From Hamiltosporidium tvaerminnensis (taxonomy: Eukaryota; Microsporidia; Dubosqiidae): 64,000 nucleotides of DNA. The position numbers were made by a program, and so were the translations under genes. Positions 61,440-64,000 of the stretch are shown one piece after another. The stretch covers positions 905,013-969,012 of the forward strand of contig CM061252.1 in NCBI GenBank assembly GCA_022605425.2. Reading direction: 5' to 3'. The notes beneath the pieces were generated by a model. That model saw only the letters and a list, made by a program, of their open reading frames with translations, did no database searches and was not told the DNA's origin. The stretch's first letter is position 1; every line of letters begins with the position of its first letter.

Positions 61440-62400
61440 AAATATTTTTTATAAATTTTGCTTTATTTTTACCCCGATTACGTTCAAAAGATTGGTTAGG
61501 GAAACTGAGAAGTATAGTGTGAAAAAAAGATAAGTTAGGGAAAAAGAAATAGAAAGTTAGGGAACATAAAAGTGAGCTAAGGAAAAATGAAAACTATACA
61601 AGGAACTAATCAATCACTACTTTGACAAATTTAGTAGGGAAGTACATAGTATAGTTAGGGGAAAAAGAAAATTGTTCTTAAAAACGAAAGGCTAGGAAGA
61701 ACAGAATTAGTTAGGAAAAAAAGAAAGTTGTTGAAAAAAAGAAGTATTTATAGAAGAAAATATATTTAACTAAAAAAAATTCTTGGATAGAGAAACAGGA
61801 AACTTTCTGAAAAAATAATTTGTTATGGAAAAAAGTGGGGAGACAATAATTTGTTTAGCGAGACATTTTTGGGGTAGGGGAAAATGAGTAGTACTGAACA
61901 AAGGATAGGGTGTGGGATAAAAATGTTTTTGAGAAAATAATTAGTTTGGAAAAACGATTATAAAGTAAGGAAAAGAAACGGCAGAGAAAAATATATTAGT
62001 AAGGGTTGTAAAGGATTTGGTTGGGGAATTAAAACAAATATATAGATAACCCTATTGTGTATAAAAGAAAAGGTGTAGCTTTGAAAAAGGAATATTTTGA
62101 AAAAATAAAAGTAAGGCAGAAAATAGTAGGTAAGTAAAAAAAATTGTGCTGGAAAGAAAGAGAGTGGAGAAAATAATTTAATGTTCACAATTGAAATAGT
62201 GCAATTAAAAATATGTATTCTGTTAAGAAAAGATAGGGTAAGGGAATCGATTTATTAGAGACAAAAAATAATTAGGTAGGGCAACAGATTTTACTACTTA
62301 GCACTACCGATTTAAAAAATAGATATATATAATTAGAAAATAAAAAGAACATGTTTTAAGATTGGGGAAAGGTCTATTTTTTCTCTACTTTTTGGTTGGA
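61440..62400 (+). repeat. G-rich degenerate telomere-like block (terminal copy)
   Basis: Counterpart of 2.02-3.06 kb. After TTTACCCCGATTACG the plus strand is purine-rich with repeated TTAGGGAAA-type words: GGTTAGGGAAACTG near 61,493, AAGTTAGGGAAAAAG near 61,532, AAGTTAGGGAACAT near 61,553 and ATAGTTAGGGGAAAAAG near 61,657. It lies 0.9-1.9 kb from the telomere. A 76-codon minus frame at 61,958-62,188 is only the polypyrimidine complement and is not a gene. Confidence 0.68.
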
Positions 62401-63255
62401 AATCTATAGGTACGATTAAAAAAATGTTTTCTTTTATAAATACTATTCATTTGCTTTATTCTTTTTTTAATTTTGGTCTGAAAAATATTTTTTATGGATT
62501 ATATTTTTATGATTTAAATGTTATGGTGCTAATATTATCTGATAAAAGTTACGGCATATGGTAAATATAATATCATGATTTAAAATATATTTTAGATGTG
62601 TAAGACAGTAAATCTTATTTTCTTAACATGAGTTAGGGAAAAAAAGATATCTTTATAGAAATACAAACATTGCCAAAAATTATCTATCTATGTAAAGTAG
62701 AGTATTACGGAAATAGGAAAAAAAGATAGAGAAAAATTTTAGCGATCTAGAGATTGATGTAGAAGATAAAAACTTAGTATAAATATAGTAGAAGAAAATT
62801 TTAAGAAAAAAGTAGGGTTCAAATCAAAGTAATCTATATAATGATAGACAAGTAAAGCGAATAAATATATAAAGCAGGATTATAGAAGAGTACGAAAGAA
62901 AAGGTGGGAAAATAGTAAAGAAAGTGTAAGTGTAAAAATATAATAAAAGAATTGGGGAGATAAGAGTGAAGAATAATAGTATAAAAATATATTTGACGAA
63001 CATATTTATTTAAAAAGAAATCCAATTACATATGAACATACATATCCGCGATAAAAATAAAAAAACAAAGATTTTGATTATGAAATAATTAAGACATTTA
63101 AAATAGTAGAGTCAAAATAGTAAGATACAGTAATAATAAATCCGTTTTGTTTGTAATGTGACTTTTCAATTTTTTAGAACGATTTTCAGAGTTTTTCTAA
63201 TTGTATACGTATATGTCTTTAAGACCTTATCTATAAAAATAGGTAATTGTGTTCA
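62401..63255 (+). repeat. Spacer of the terminal unit
   Basis: Aligns in order with 3.06-4.15 kb: T-rich run, TTATGGTGCTAATATTATC near 62,521 against TATTATTGGTGCCAAAG, then AACATATTTATTTA near 62,999 against AACACATTTATTTA near 3,929. A minus 63-codon frame at 62,834-63,025 is Phe/Leu/Tyr/Ile-rich and overlaps a purine-rich stretch; it is not called. Confidence 0.5.
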
Positions 63256-63323
63256 AATGTTGGACTGATTGCCTTAAAGTTCTTGTGAATGCAGTTTATG
63301 TTGCTGATAGCGTTATCAAACAA
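63256..63323 (+). repeat. Subtelomeric repeat copy S9, left anchor cut by telomere
   Basis: GATTGCCTTAAAGTTCTTG at 63,268 is nearly identical to S2 (CATTGCTTTAAAGTTCTTG at 4,198). The following TGCAGTTTATGTTGCTGATA matches S2's ACAATTGATGTTGTTGGTAG. The unit then ends at CAAACAA and TTAGGG repeats begin, so nearly the whole unit to the right of the anchor is missing at the chromosome tip. Confidence 0.85.
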
Positions 63324-64000
63324 GGGTTAGGGTTAGGGTTAGGGTTAGGGTTAGGGTTAGGGTTAGGGTTAGGGTTAGGGTTAGGGTTAGGGTTAGGGTT
63401 AGGGTTAGGGTTAGGGTTAGGGTTAGGGTTAGGGTTAGGGTTAGGGTTAGGGTTAGGGTTAGGGTTAGGGTTAGGGTTAGGGTTAGGGTTAGGGTTAGGG
63501 TTAGGGTTAGGGTTAGGGTTAGGGTTAGGGTTAGGGTTAGGGTTAGGGTTAGGGTTAGGGTTAGGGTTAGGGTTAGGGTTAGGGTTAGGGTTAGGGTTAG
63601 GGTTAGGGTTAGGGTTAGGGTTAGGGTTAGGGTTAGGGTTAGGGTTAGGGTTAGGGTTAGGGTTAGGGTTAGGGTTAGGGTTAGGGTTAGGGTTAGGGTT
63701 AGGGTTAGGGTTAGGGTTAGGGTTAGGGGTTAGGGTTAGGGTTAGGGTTAGGGTTAGGGTTAGGGTTAGGGTTAGGGTTAGGGGTTAGGGTTAGGGTTAG
63801 GGTTAGGGTTAGGGTTAGGGTTAGGGTTAGGGTTAGGGTTAGGGTTAGGGTTAGGGTTAGGGTTAGGGTTAGGGTTAGGGTTAGGGTTAGGGTTAGGGTT
63901 AGGGTTAGGGTTAGGGTTAGGGTTAGGGTTAGAGGTTAGGGTTAGGGTTAGGGTTAGGGTTAGGGTTAGGGTTAGGGTTAGGGTTAGGGTTAGGGTTAGG
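63324..64000 (+). repeat. Telomere, TTAGGG array
   Basis: 677 bases of TTAGGG in uninterrupted tandem up to the window edge, G-rich strand 5'->3' to the right as expected for a right chromosome end. The array is homogeneous apart from three variants: TTAGGGG near 63,723 and again near 63,778, and TTAGAGG near 63,930. The 179-codon frame at 63,249-63,788 encoding alternating Leu-Gly is simply the array read in frame and is not a gene. The true end may continue past the window. Confidence 0.98.

Noticed and set aside
61958-62188. Minus 76-codon Phe/Leu-rich frame suggesting a membrane protein
   Set aside because: Complement of the purine-rich telomere-like block; hydrophobicity is a by-product of polypyrimidine codons.
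63249-63788. 179-codon ORF of alternating Leu-Gly
   Set aside because: It is the TTAGGG telomere array read in frame plus a short run of subtelomeric sequence; not a gene.
1-64000. CRISPR arrays, bacterial operons, ribosome binding sites
   Set aside because: The window is a eukaryotic chromosome end; no short direct-repeat arrays with unique spacers are present.

Overview
This is the right-hand end of a eukaryotic chromosome. The last 677 bases are an almost perfect TTAGGG array running 5'->3' to the window edge, the expected G-strand orientation of a right telomere. The other roughly 63 kb is very AT-rich subtelomere. I see no intact housekeeping gene, rRNA, credible tRNA or CRISPR array. 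The one large, clearly recognisable protein-coding element is a decayed non-LTR retrotransposon (5.1-8.9 kb). Its RLE-type endonuclease and LYLPR-like motif place it in the R2/R4(Dong) superclade. Extreme AT content, a TTAGGG telomere and this class of element fit a divergent fungus-like eukaryote. I recall similar elements annotated in large-genome microsporidia, but the organism cannot be settled from this window.

Layout. Most of the window is a degenerate tandem array of a subtelomeric repeat with a unit of about 6.0 kb. I recognise nine copies by eye, S1-S9. Left anchors lie near 4,201, 9,343, 15,366, 21,353, 30,201, 42,602, 57,296 and 63,271; a conserved right block lies near 341, 11,091, 17,073, 23,099, 31,922 and 44,309. 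Where both are present the anchor-to-right-block distance stays at 1.70-1.75 kb. Neighbouring anchors are 5.98-6.02 kb apart for S3-S4, S4-S5 and S8-S9. Larger gaps carry extra DNA: the retrotransposon in S2, a decayed minus-strand coding tract after S5 (23.7-27.3 kb), a 6.3-kb foreign segment in S6-S7 (34.2-40.5 kb) and another decayed tract after S7 (45-51.3 kb). The terminal copy S9 is cut about 50 bases into its left anchor and capped by telomere.

Between and inside the repeats are GC-richer islands that read as broken protein-coding sequence. The best is at 26.7-27.3 kb (minus), where collinear pieces match the X and Y catalytic domains of eukaryotic phosphoinositide-specific phospholipase C. 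A second X-domain-like piece lies at 24.1 kb. Two G-rich blocks studded with TTAGGG-like words (2.0-3.1 kb and 61.4-62.4 kb) sit upstream of S2 and S9. A 530-bp tandem pair, each unit holding an approximately 70-bp-arm foldback, lies at 34.4-35.5 kb.

No genes appear to work together here. The window reads as a subtelomeric graveyard in which repeat amplification, transposon insertion, gene capture and AT-biased decay are layered. All repeat alignments were made by eye and need a dot plot.
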